From the NCBI GenBank assembly GCA_036678685.1, contig JAZIHH010000020.1, forward strand, positions 186,001 to 250,000: DNA of 64,000 nucleotides, given 5' to 3'. Below are positions 1-11,504 of the stretch, one piece after another (the stretch's first letter is position 1; each line of letters starts with the position of its first letter). The DNA comes from JAZIHH01 sp036678685. Its GTDB lineage: Bacteria > Bacillota > UBA4882 > UBA10575. Under the pieces are notes generated by a model. That model searched no databases. It saw only the letters and a program-made list of their open reading frames with translations, and was not told the origin of the DNA. Made by a program: the position numbers and the translations under genes.

Positions 1-23
1 ATCGTTTAGAATATAATATGTAC

Positions 24-98
24 GCGCCCGTAGCTCAGCGGATAGAGCACTGGCCTCCGGAGCCAGGTGCACAGGTTCGATTCCTGTCGGGCGCGCCA
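24..98 (+). tRNA. tRNA-Arg (anticodon CCG), CCA encoded
   Basis: A full cloverleaf can be folded. The 7-bp acceptor stem GCGCCCG/CGGGCGC runs 24-30 with 88-94. The anticodon stem CTGGC/GCCAG encloses the loop CTCCGGA, which gives anticodon CCG. The T arm is ACAGG-TTCGATT-CCTGT at 71-87. The discriminator is G95 and the CCA tail (96-98) is encoded. It reads the Arg codon CGG and is followed closely by a terminator, so it looks like a single-gene or last-gene unit. Confidence 0.97.
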
Positions 99-110
99 CC
101 TGAAAATATT

Positions 111-142
111 AAAGCGACGCGGTTTTCATCGCGTCGCTTTTT
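111..142 (+). terminator. Rho-independent terminator after tRNA-Arg
   Basis: Inverted repeat AAAGCGACGCG/CGCGTCGCTTT (111-121 with 130-140) with an 8-nt loop, running into T residues. It ends the tRNA-Arg transcript. The A-rich side could also serve the convergent glucan synthase gene on the minus strand, which stops at 184. Confidence 0.9.
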
Positions 143-183
143 GGTTTGCGCACTCCTTTGGGCACCCCTTAGCGGCCGCCGTT

Positions 184-3100
184 TTATAATTCAGCCTCCA
201 CCCGGTGGGTTTCCCCGTCGTCAACCAACGGTATTTGGCCTGTTTGCGGGTTCAAGGCCTTGCCGTCAAGGAAGAGGCTCCGTAAACCGCTCTGTTTCTG
301 CCGGGGATTTCTTACCGTGATGCGGTAGGTGGTGTTCCCGAATTTGTAATCCACCCGGTATTCCGGCCAATTCTCAGGAAGGCACGGCTTAAGGATTAAG
401 TGGTCCCCCCGCCGTCGCAGGCCCAGGATCCATTCCAAACCGGCCTGGTACATCCAACCGGCGGAACCCGTATACCAGCTCCAACCGCCCCGGCCGGTAT
501 AACGGGGGGCCGAATAAACATCCGCCGCCATGACGTACGGTTCAAGACGGTAGGTTTGGACTTCATGGGGGGTTTGCGTGTGATAAACCGGGTTAAGCAT
601 TTTGTGTAATTGACCGGCCAGATTTCCTTCGCCCAATTTGGCCCAGGCAATAACGGCCCAAATGGCGCCGTGGGTATATTGGCCGCCGTTTTCCCGGACT
701 CCCGGCGGGTAGGCTTGAATATAGCCGGGACTGGGATCGGTCTGGGAAAAAGGCGGGCTTAACAGGTTAATGAGGCCCTTGTCGGGTAAAACCAGCCGGT
801 GGTAGAGAGACCACATGGCGGTTTTCGCTTTTTCCTCCGGCGCCGCTCCGGAAATGACGGCCCAGGCTTGGGCAATACAATCAATTTGGCATTCGGTATT
901 GGTGATTGAGCCCAGGGGGTCGCCGTTATCGTTGTAAGCCCGCCGGTACCATTGACCGTCCCACCCGTGGTTCTCTACCGCCCAATGAATCTGGTCCATA
1001 ATCAGGCGGTATTTTTCCGCCCGTTCTTGTTCATGGCGGCTTTCACAGACCGGAATGAATTTGTCAAGCACCGTATATAAGAACCAGGCCAACCAGATGC
1101 TTTCCCCCCGCCCTTCCAAACCGACTTTATTCATCCCGTCATTCCAGTCCCCGCCGCCGATTAGCGGCAGGGAATGGGGACCGAAGACGAGGGCCCGTTC
1201 TACGGCCCGAAGACAGTGCTCATAAAGGCTGGCCCTTTCCTTGCTCTCTTTGGTCGGCGCGTAGCGTTCCCTCTCTCCCGGCTGGAGCGGCGGTTCGGTT
1301 AAGAAGGGAATCACTTCCTCCCAGATGCTATGATCCCCGGTATGCTCCGTATAACGGCAGGCTACGTAGACCAGCCATAATAAGTCGTCGGAATAGCGGG
1401 TACGGATTCCGTACCCGGTTTCCTGGTGCCACCAGTGCTGCACATCCCCTTCTTCAAATTGGTGGGCGGCATGAAGCAAGATCTGTTGGCGGGTCAAATC
1501 CGGTCTGGTGTGCAGTAAGGCCAGGACATCCTGGAGTTGGTCGCGGTAACCAAAGGCGCCCCCCGACTGGTAAAAGCCAGAACGGGCCCAGAGGCGGCAG
1601 GACAAAGTCTGATAAAGCAACCAACGGTTCAGGAGAAAATTGAACCCCGGGTCCGGTGTCTCGACTTTAACCCGGCCTAAAGTCTCCTCCCAAAAGGCCC
1701 GGACTTCCGCACGGGATTGGAGAATTCTCTCTTTTTTATGGTAGCGGTTGAGACATTGTTGGGCGGCAATGCGGCCAGGCGCCGCGCCAACCAGGCAATA
1801 AACGACCGTTTCTTCCTGGGGCGCCAGTTCCATTTTAAGCTGGATGGCGCCGCAAGGATTGAAGCCGGCTCCGGTCTTTTTATCCAGGGCGGCTTGGCGC
1901 AGTCCCGCCGGTTGGGACAAGCTGCCGTTCCGTCCGATAAAGTCCTGGCGGTTGCCGGTCCAGCTTCGTTCGGTTAACGGATGCTCGGTCCAGAGGCTTA
2001 AAAAGCCGTAGTAATCAGGAAAATGATCCTGGTAGGTATTGCGCGCCAAAAGGGCGCCGGTCCGCTGATCCATTTCCGTGACGATATAAGGGTAGGTTTT
2101 TTCGCGATGAACCCCCAAAACCCATTCGAGATAATAAGTGACGGAAAGCCGGCGTTTTTCGTGGCCGGTGTTTTTTATGGTCAGTTCCACTATTTTTACC
2201 GGATCCTTCAAGGGAGTCCAATAACAGGCCTGATGCTTGATTTTTTGATGTTGATGAGAAATAATACTGTAACCTTGACCATGGCGAATGATGTATGCTT
2301 CGCCGGTTTGAATGGGGAGGGGTGAAACCGACCACAATGAACCGTCGTCTTCATCACGCAGGTAGATTACTTCCCCTGAAGGGTCCAGGAGCGGGTCGTT
2401 GGACCAGGGCGTAATTTTGAATTCGCGGCTATTTTCCGCCCATGTAAAACTGCTTCCCGTTTCTGACAAGAGAAAACCAAAGTCCGGGTTGGCCAGCACA
2501 TTAATCCATGGTTGCGGCGGCAAATTGTTGCCAGTAAGGTAGATTATATATTCTTTCCCGTCTGGACTGAAACCGCCCCAGCCGTTAAAGAAGAGCAGGT
2601 CTTTTGGCGGCTGGTCCGGCGGGGAGGCGGGATATTTAACCGCTGTTTGCAGCGGAAAATGACCGGCTGCCTCCTTCTTCTCCCTTTCCTCGAGGACAGG
2701 AAGCATCTGGGAGATTAAAGAGTCCCCGTCGGCCTCCAGCTGAATGCGGGCGACCGTGGCCAGCAAATTCCGGTCCGCTTCCGGCAATTGTTCGCAGGAG
2801 AGGATAAAAACATGATTGGCCAGGTGTTTATAAGATTCGGTATTAAATGAGGTGTTGACTAATTTTTGCAACCGCTCCGTACCGAGCTTGTTATAGCCGT
2901 CGCTTTCCCTACAGATAAAGACCAGATCGACGACCAAACCATGAATCGACCAGTATTTAAGGGCTTTGATCAAGGTTTGTGCCAGATCCAGCGGGGAGCC
3001 GGGATAAAAATTCACTGCCACCAGGGGGTAATCTCCGGAGATGCCATAAGCCCATAACCCGGACTGGCCTTTAAAGTTGCGGCTTACGGCCAAGGTCCGT

Positions 3101-6100
3101 TGGTGCCGGTAGCTGTTGAAATAAACCAACTGGGAGGCCATCCACTGATAAATATTGGCCTGCCGCGGCGTGATGTTCAACTCTTTCAGTTTAAGGTTGG
3201 CGGTGGTTACCGCCAAATCAAATTTTCTCCGGACTTGAAAGGGGTAACGAAGTTTCCGGCATATGGTCAAGAGCTGCTCACGGGAATCCGCCACTGTCGT
3301 AATGCAGGAAAGACCCACCCGGCGCCGGGGCGGCAGATTGATGCGCCGCCGGATACTGAAGATCGGCTCCAACACGGCACCGGTCGTCCCCGATAACTGA
3401 TGCCCGGTTTGCACCACATGGGGGGTGGTTGTTGAACGGCCGCGCCCTATAAAGCAGGAACGATCGGTCTCAAATTCCAAAGCCCCGACCGTGTGCCCGG
3501 TGGCGTTCATCATATAACCGACATAGGGACCGGCTTCGCCGGTGTCGCTCCGGCGGTAGGCCAGCAAAAGTTCGATTTCGGGTATAAACTCGGTATGAAT
3601 AAACATTTTGCGAAAAGCCGGGTGGGCCAGGAAGTCATCGTGGGGAGCCATGGCCAATTCAAGAAAACCGGTGATTTCCAATAAACAATCTTCCTCGCCG
3701 TTATTGGTCAGGATGATCTCGCGGATCTCGGCATCCAGATCCGGCGCCACCGTTACTTCCATCGCCGTATGGATTTTCCCGTCGGTTCTGGAGAAACTTA
3801 CCTTTCCCAAAGAAAACTCCATCTTCATGTCTTCCGCTTTCACCCGGCAGGGATGGTAAGTGGGCGACCAAATCCGGTCAGTATTCACGTCACGGATATA
3901 ATAGAAGGGGCCGGCGAAATCCCGGACCGGGTCTTCCACCCATTTGGTCAGGTCCAGGCCTTGCCAGCGGAGAAAACTGCTTCCCGCATTGGAGATCATG
4001 GTGCTGAGGCGGGCGTTGGACAGGATGCGCGCTTCCGGCAAGGGCGTGCAGGGTTCATAAAAAGTCCGCAGCTCAATGGATTTAACCCCCAGACTGCGGG
4101 GCGGGAGGAGATTATGCGACGGCGCCAGAATCAGAGCAGGGCTGGGGATCCGTTCCCGCAACAACGGCTCGGTTGCCTCCATTCTGGGTTCCCGGAGGAA
4201 TCTCCTCTGCCAACAATTGTCCAATAACAGATTGGCAATGGTGGTCAAGATCATTGCTTGATGGTGAGCCATAAAACTTTTGATGATAAAATAAGAGCTG
4301 TTTTTCGGCAGGCGTTCCGGTGTAAAATCGATGGCCTCGTAAAAACCGTACTCTCCGAGGGCGCCCAGTTTTTCCAGGTGTTGCAGGTTCTTGACGGCCA
4401 ACTGCGGCGTTTGGTGGGCGGCCAAGACCGAAGCATACGGGGAAACCACCAGATCCTTTTCCAAACCGGGCCGTAAGCCCAGTCCGGGAACGCCGAAGGC
4501 GCGGTACTGATAATTCAGGTTGAAATCCTTGAAATTATAACAGGATTCCGAGATCCCCCAGGGGACCCTTTTTTTCCGGGCGTAGGCAATTTGTTTACGG
4601 ACCGCCATCCGGTAGGTGGAATCCCATAAAGTATCGGGGTAGTTGGGCAAGAGAATGCGCGGCATGAAATATTCAAACATGGTTCCCCCCCATGACAGTA
4701 AAGTGGGAATGTTCCGGATGCGAGTCATGGTCCGTTTTAACGTGAACCAGTGCTCCATGTCCACCTGTCCCATGGCAATAGCGACGAAACTGGTTTGACG
4801 CATCTCCGAGGCAAAGAGATCATAAAAACCACTGTCCAACCGCTTGCTGGAGACATTGTAACCAATGGAGAAAAGGCGGTGCTCTTTATTGTACAGCGGC
4901 CGGAAATCATGTTCCATCGCCATTTGCTCCACATCCTCCATCAGGGAGGCCGCTTTCTTTAGGATGTGGCCGACAAAACCCGGGTCAAAACCGGCCTGGG
5001 AAGAACCGGCTGTTTCCGAAGGAAAGTTATGACAGCCAGCGGCCAGTTCCAGCAGGGAGACGGGTGTTGCCCTTGTTCCCGCGGCCGCCGGTCCCGGGTG
5101 GCCTTTGCCGGAGGGCCGGGGCAGGATCTTTTCCAGTTCCGAAAGGTGAGCGGCGATGATTGCCGCCGTTTCCTTGGCGGGACCGGCTTTTTCCTGCAAA
5201 ACCGTCAGGACCCGGCCCCATTCTTCCAAAGTGGCCGGCGGGTTCTCGAGAACCTTTTCCAATTCTTCCCGCAGGGTATTTAAAGGCCGGTTCTGTTGCT
5301 CCTCTTCCCAACGGACAACGTCCAATAGCCCCTGCAGTTTTTCCCGGTTAAACAGAGGACCTTCCAGCGCCTCCTTAATCCCTTGTTTGACGGCGAAGAG
5401 GTAGCCCACTAAATTGCCGCTGTCCACCGAGGAAACATACTTGGGCGGCAACGGCGCAAGGGATTTGGTATCATACCAGTTATAAAAATGACCGTTCCAC
5501 CGGGGCAGTTTTTTCATCGTCTCCACCGTCCGCTGCAAGCGCCCTAACATTTGCTCCAGGCTGAGGTAACCCAAATCATAGGCGGAGAGCACCGAACACA
5601 AGTAAAGCCCGATATTCGTCGGTGATGTACGATGGGCCAGTCCGATGGCGGGATCGATTTGCAGGTTGTCCGGAGGCAGATCATGATCTTCGGAAGTGAC
5701 CGTGTCCGCAAAATAGCGCCACGTCAGCCAGGCGGTTTTCCTCAGGTATGCTTGTTCGTCGCCGGTTAGCGGTTTCCGGCGGGGTTGGTACTGACGGGTG
5801 ATGAGATAAACCCAAAACGGACTGGAAAGCCAGAGGGAAAAGACGGCAAGAACAAAGGGATGGGGTGAGATCAGCCATAAAACGGCACCCAGGGCGAAAA
5901 TTAACCCTTCCCCCGGCAACATTTTGCGCAAAATACCCAATAACGTACGGGGAGTGCGTTTTCCTGCTTCGGCGGCAGGGATCCATTCTAAAAGGCGGCG
6001 GTGGGAAACGTACATCCGGTAAAGGGTTCGCCCGATGGCGTCGAGCATTTTAAAGGCCGTATGGGGTAGAACAGTAAAGTTAAAGGCTGTTCTCACCAGT

Positions 6101-8649
6101 TCATGGAAGAGATTGGTTCCGGAACTTAAGCCATTTAGCAAATCGAAAAAGAACCGGAAGAAGGTGGTTGCGCCGAGGACGAGCAAAGGCCAGCGGATCA
6201 CCGTTATCCGGTTTAGATTAACCAGCAATCCGCAGATCACCAGGAAAAAGGAGGGAGCCAACAAGCTCCGGCGCAGATTGTCAATGATTTGCCAACGGTT
6301 GACCAAATCCAGTTCAACTTTGGTTTTTACCCCAAACCGGTTGGGAACTTTCGCATACAACCAGGGGAGAAGCTGCCAGTCCCCCCGGACCCAGCGGTGT
6401 TTCCGCTCCAGGTCATTGAGGTAGGCGGCAGGATAATCATCGACCAACTCGATGTCGGTCACCAAGCCCGTTTTTATGAAACTCCCTTCCAGCAAATCAT
6501 GGCTGAGAACCATGTTCTCCGGGATCCGGTCCCCCAGAATCTGATGGAAAACCCGGACGTCATAGATGCCCTTGCCGGTAAAAATCCCCTGCGCAAAGAG
6601 GTCCTGGTAGGGATCGGAAACGGCGCCGCTGTAAAGGTCAAGGCCGGATTGTCCGCCAAAAATCCGGGCGTATAGGGAACGATGGGTGCTGGCATAACTC
6701 ATCGTTATTTTCGGCTGCAAAAGGCCGTAGCCGCGCACCACTTTTTTCCCGGAAGGGTCGAGTTGCGGCCGGTTGAGGGGATGGGACAGGGCCCCGATCA
6801 ACTCCTTGGCGGAGTCGCGGGGCAGTTGCGTATCATGATCCAGGGTAATGACATACCGGATTCCCGGCAAAATCTCGGTATTGCCAATAATATGGGAGAA
6901 AGTATGGTCTTTTTCGCCGCACAGCAGGGCGTTAAACTCGGTGAGCTTGCCTCTTTTCCTCTCCCACCCCATCCATTTTTCTTCCCGGGGATTCCAAAGA
7001 CGGCGGCGGTGGAACAAGAAAAAGCGGGTGTTTTTGGCGTCCCCGTATTTTTCGTTCAGTTTGTTAATTTCTTCGACCGCGGTTTGCAGCAACTCTTCTT
7101 CCCCGGGAACAGTTTCTTCGTCGGCATCGGCGAAATCGGTTAGCAAAGCAAAATAGATGTTGGGATCCTGGTTGGCAAGGTAATATATTTCCAGCTTATG
7201 GGCGAGATTTTTCGCCCCGGAGACACTGGTCAGCAAGGTGGGGATGACCACCATGGTCGTGTACTCTTTGGGGACCCCTTTTTTAAAATCCAGCTTTAAC
7301 CGGCGTTGGGCTGGGAAGATCATAACCAGGAGCAAATGGAGCTGGCGGATGGCCCATTCCCCGGATAAAACGAGGATGGGCAGGGCAAAAACCGGCAATA
7401 ACCAGGTAAGCCCGGGATTATCCCGGATGAACGAGACCATTGCCCCCGCGGCAAAGACCGTCAGCAGGGTCAATGTGGAGAAGTAAAAAGCATTCGGGAT
7501 GCGGGCCAGCCTCTCGCTGAAATGACAATAGGGTCCTTTATGGACGCCCAAAGCTCCCGGCAATTGGCGGCACCCTTCATCCACCAGGTAATAACCGACA
7601 TGTTTTTTTACGTCGGCGTCGGAGCCGGGGGCGTTTTCCGCCAGTTTTACTACTTGCTCGGCAATAACCAGTTCCGAGATCCGCCAGCGCAGCGCCAGTT
7701 TCTCCAGGCGATGACGTAAAAGATCCCTGCTTTTAAAGTCCATTTTGGGATAGACGCCGGCGGGATCCTGGCGCAGCGTCAATTCGACCAGCGACAGTTC
7801 TTCAAAACTATGCTCCCAGATGGTCTGGGACATCTCCCGGAGGCTGGAGATGAGGTGCCCGGCGGAGACGCTATGTTGGGATTGACGGCGTTGCTCCTCT
7901 TCAATCAGCTGGACTAAACTTAAGTTATGCGTGGCGGTGCGTGCTTCCACCCAGCGGTTTAAGGCACTGGACTCCACATTTTCCCGGATGTATTTGGCCA
8001 GGTGCACCAGGACAGTGGTATCGGTCAGATCCAACTGCCGTTCAATGGCGCGAATACACTGATGGACAGTAGTTGACAGATCATGGAGGAGGGGAAGGAT
8101 CCGTTTTAAGATATTGGCCTGTTTGACCGGTAAAAGATCCCGGTTGACCTCCTCAAATAAGACGCGTAATTTATGGATAATTGCCATCCGGAAAACTAGA
8201 GGTACCGCCCACAACTCTCCCATGGTTAACGGCTGCACGGTCTGGTATTCCCATAAAAACTCTTTTAAGGTTTCCGGGTTACAGCGGCCGTCGGTCTTCT
8301 CCAACAACTCTAACATTATCGCATAGATCCGCTTATAACCACGCATCGGTCCGGCGATCAAAGCAGGCAATCTTTTACTGTAGCCGCGTGGAAAATTGCG
8401 CCGTACATATTGGATTTGCTCGTTTATTAAGTACATATTTTCCATCAGCCATTCGCAGGCCGGAGGAAGGGTGAGTTTAAGGCTTACGCTTGTTTGATAT
8501 CTTTGGTGGATTTGGCGGAGGATCCTTACATTCCGGAAGAAGTCCCGGCGCATTAGATCGCGGCCGCGGGCCCCGGTAATATGCCCGGAGGCCAACTGCC
8601 GTGCATGATATATCAAATCATCAAGTTGCTGACAGGAATAGGAGTTCAT
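184..8649 (-). CDS. Cyclic beta-1,2-glucan synthase (GT84 / cyclization domain / GH94, NdvB-ChvB type)
   Basis: 2821-residue membrane enzyme predicted to polymerise glucose from UDP-glucose into beta-1,2-glucan, cyclise it and trim it by phosphorolysis. Membrane segments lie near residues 386-430. A glycosyltransferase core follows, with LDHDTQLP near 605 and RWVRGDWQLLPWL near 755. More membrane spans lie at about 790-940. A glycoamylase-like (GH189-type cyclization) region spans about 1245-1480. Two beta-sandwich regions precede a GH94 phosphorylase domain with GGGDWNDGMNKVG near 2500. The start is ATG 8649 (MNSYSCQQ), because AAAGGAG lies 6 nt upstream. The frame is open 47 codons further but without a ribosome site. 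The length matches proteobacterial NdvB/ChvB. The gene stands alone, convergent with tRNA-Arg and divergent from ligA. The product is probably a periplasmic-type or secreted cyclic glucan, whose role in a Gram-positive is unclear. Confidence 0.9.
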   Translation of the reverse strand: MNSYSCQQLDDLIYHARQLASGHITGARGRDLMRRDFFRNVRILRQIHQRYQTSVSLKLTLPPACEWLMENMYLINEQIQYVRRNFPRGYSKRLPALIAGPMRGYKRIYAIMLELLEKTDGRCNPETLKEFLWEYQTVQPLTMGELWAVPLVFRMAIIHKLRVLFEEVNRDLLPVKQANILKRILPLLHDLSTTVHQCIRAIERQLDLTDTTVLVHLAKYIRENVESSALNRWVEARTATHNLSLVQLIEEEQRRQSQHSVSAGHLISSLREMSQTIWEHSFEELSLVELTLRQDPAGVYPKMDFKSRDLLRHRLEKLALRWRISELVIAEQVVKLAENAPGSDADVKKHVGYYLVDEGCRQLPGALGVHKGPYCHFSERLARIPNAFYFSTLTLLTVFAAGAMVSFIRDNPGLTWLLPVFALPILVLSGEWAIRQLHLLLVMIFPAQRRLKLDFKKGVPKEYTTMVVIPTLLTSVSGAKNLAHKLEIYYLANQDPNIYFALLTDFADADEETVPGEEELLQTAVEEINKLNEKYGDAKNTRFFLFHRRRLWNPREEKWMGWERKRGKLTEFNALLCGEKDHTFSHIIGNTEILPGIRYVITLDHDTQLPRDSAKELIGALSHPLNRPQLDPSGKKVVRGYGLLQPKITMSYASTHRSLYARIFGGQSGLDLYSGAVSDPYQDLFAQGIFTGKGIYDVRVFHQILGDRIPENMVLSHDLLEGSFIKTGLVTDIELVDDYPAAYLNDLERKHRWVRGDWQLLPWLYAKVPNRFGVKTKVELDLVNRWQIIDNLRRSLLAPSFFLVICGLLVNLNRITVIRWPLLVLGATTFFRFFFDLLNGLSSGTNLFHELVRTAFNFTVLPHTAFKMLDAIGRTLYRMYVSHRRLLEWIPAAEAGKRTPRTLLGILRKMLPGEGLIFALGAVLWLISPHPFVLAVFSLWLSSPFWVYLITRQYQPRRKPLTGDEQAYLRKTAWLTWRYFADTVTSEDHDLPPDNLQIDPAIGLAHRTSPTNIGLYLCSVLSAYDLGYLSLEQMLGRLQRTVETMKKLPRWNGHFYNWYDTKSLAPLPPKYVSSVDSGNLVGYLFAVKQGIKEALEGPLFNREKLQGLLDVVRWEEEQQNRPLNTLREELEKVLENPPATLEEWGRVLTVLQEKAGPAKETAAIIAAHLSELEKILPRPSGKGHPGPAAAGTRATPVSLLELAAGCHNFPSETAGSSQAGFDPGFVGHILKKAASLMEDVEQMAMEHDFRPLYNKEHRLFSIGYNVSSKRLDSGFYDLFASEMRQTSFVAIAMGQVDMEHWFTLKRTMTRIRNIPTLLSWGGTMFEYFMPRILLPNYPDTLWDSTYRMAVRKQIAYARKKRVPWGISESCYNFKDFNLNYQYRAFGVPGLGLRPGLEKDLVVSPYASVLAAHQTPQLAVKNLQHLEKLGALGEYGFYEAIDFTPERLPKNSSYFIIKSFMAHHQAMILTTIANLLLDNCWQRRFLREPRMEATEPLLRERIPSPALILAPSHNLLPPRSLGVKSIELRTFYEPCTPLPEARILSNARLSTMISNAGSSFLRWQGLDLTKWVEDPVRDFAGPFYYIRDVNTDRIWSPTYHPCRVKAEDMKMEFSLGKVSFSRTDGKIHTAMEVTVAPDLDAEIREIILTNNGEEDCLLEITGFLELAMAPHDDFLAHPAFRKMFIHTEFIPEIELLLAYRRSDTGEAGPYVGYMMNATGHTVGALEFETDRSCFIGRGRSTTTPHVVQTGHQLSGTTGAVLEPIFSIRRRINLPPRRRVGLSCITTVADSREQLLTICRKLRYPFQVRRKFDLAVTTANLKLKELNITPRQANIYQWMASQLVYFNSYRHQRTLAVSRNFKGQSGLWAYGISGDYPLVAVNFYPGSPLDLAQTLIKALKYWSIHGLVVDLVFICRESDGYNKLGTERLQKLVNTSFNTESYKHLANHVFILSCEQLPEADRNLLATVARIQLEADGDSLISQMLPVLEEREKKEAAGHFPLQTAVKYPASPPDQPPKDLLFFNGWGGFSPDGKEYIIYLTGNNLPPQPWINVLANPDFGFLLSETGSSFTWAENSREFKITPWSNDPLLDPSGEVIYLRDEDDGSLWSVSPLPIQTGEAYIIRHGQGYSIISHQHQKIKHQACYWTPLKDPVKIVELTIKNTGHEKRRLSVTYYLEWVLGVHREKTYPYIVTEMDQRTGALLARNTYQDHFPDYYGFLSLWTEHPLTERSWTGNRQDFIGRNGSLSQPAGLRQAALDKKTGAGFNPCGAIQLKMELAPQEETVVYCLVGAAPGRIAAQQCLNRYHKKERILQSRAEVRAFWEETLGRVKVETPDPGFNFLLNRWLLYQTLSCRLWARSGFYQSGGAFGYRDQLQDVLALLHTRPDLTRQQILLHAAHQFEEGDVQHWWHQETGYGIRTRYSDDLLWLVYVACRYTEHTGDHSIWEEVIPFLTEPPLQPGERERYAPTKESKERASLYEHCLRAVERALVFGPHSLPLIGGGDWNDGMNKVGLEGRGESIWLAWFLYTVLDKFIPVCESRHEQERAEKYRLIMDQIHWAVENHGWDGQWYRRAYNDNGDPLGSITNTECQIDCIAQAWAVISGAAPEEKAKTAMWSLYHRLVLPDKGLINLLSPPFSQTDPSPGYIQAYPPGVRENGGQYTHGAIWAVIAWAKLGEGNLAGQLHKMLNPVYHTQTPHEVQTYRLEPYVMAADVYSAPRYTGRGGWSWYTGSAGWMYQAGLEWILGLRRRGDHLILKPCLPENWPEYRVDYKFGNTTYRITVRNPRQKQSGLRSLFLDGKALNPQTGQIPLVDDGETHRVEAEL

Positions 8650-11190
<2,541 letters not shown>

Positions 11191-11192
11191 AC

Positions 11193-11486
11193 ATGGTTCT
11201 GCGGGAAGAAAAAGTTAAAGAACTGGCCGCCTGGGCTCGGCTGGAACTTTCTCCGGAAGAGACAACCCGCTTTACCCGGCAGATTAATGATCTTTTGTCC
11301 TACGTCGAAAAAATAAAGGAAGTGCCGGTGGAAGGGGTGGAGCCGACCATTCATATTCTGCCGTTGAACAACGTTTTCCGGGAAGATCAGGTCCGGCCTT
11401 CGTTGGACAAGGAGCTGGTGTTGGCCAATGCCCCGCAACAGGAGAGAGGTTTTTTCCGGGTTCCGAGAATACTGGAGGAAAGTTGA
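11193..11486 (+). CDS. gatC: Aspartyl/glutamyl-tRNA amidotransferase subunit C
   Basis: 97 residues, the family length. GatC wraps around GatA and links it to GatB in the GatCAB complex, which converts Glu-tRNA(Gln) and Asp-tRNA(Asn) to their amides. Family features are ARLELSPEE near the N-terminus, the VEPTIHILPLNNVFREDQV block, and the C-terminal GFFRVPRILEE. Two ATGs lie 6 nt apart at 11187 and 11193. The second is 7 nt from AGGAGG, while the first is almost on top of it, so 11193 is preferred. It is the second gene of ligA-gatCAB and its own sequence looks ordinary. Confidence 0.95.
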   Translation: MVLREEKVKELAAWARLELSPEETTRFTRQINDLLSYVEKIKEVPVEGVEPTIHILPLNNVFREDQVRPSLDKELVLANAPQQERGFFRVPRILEES

Positions 11487-11504
11487 GTCCAAGGAGGCGT
11501 GAAC

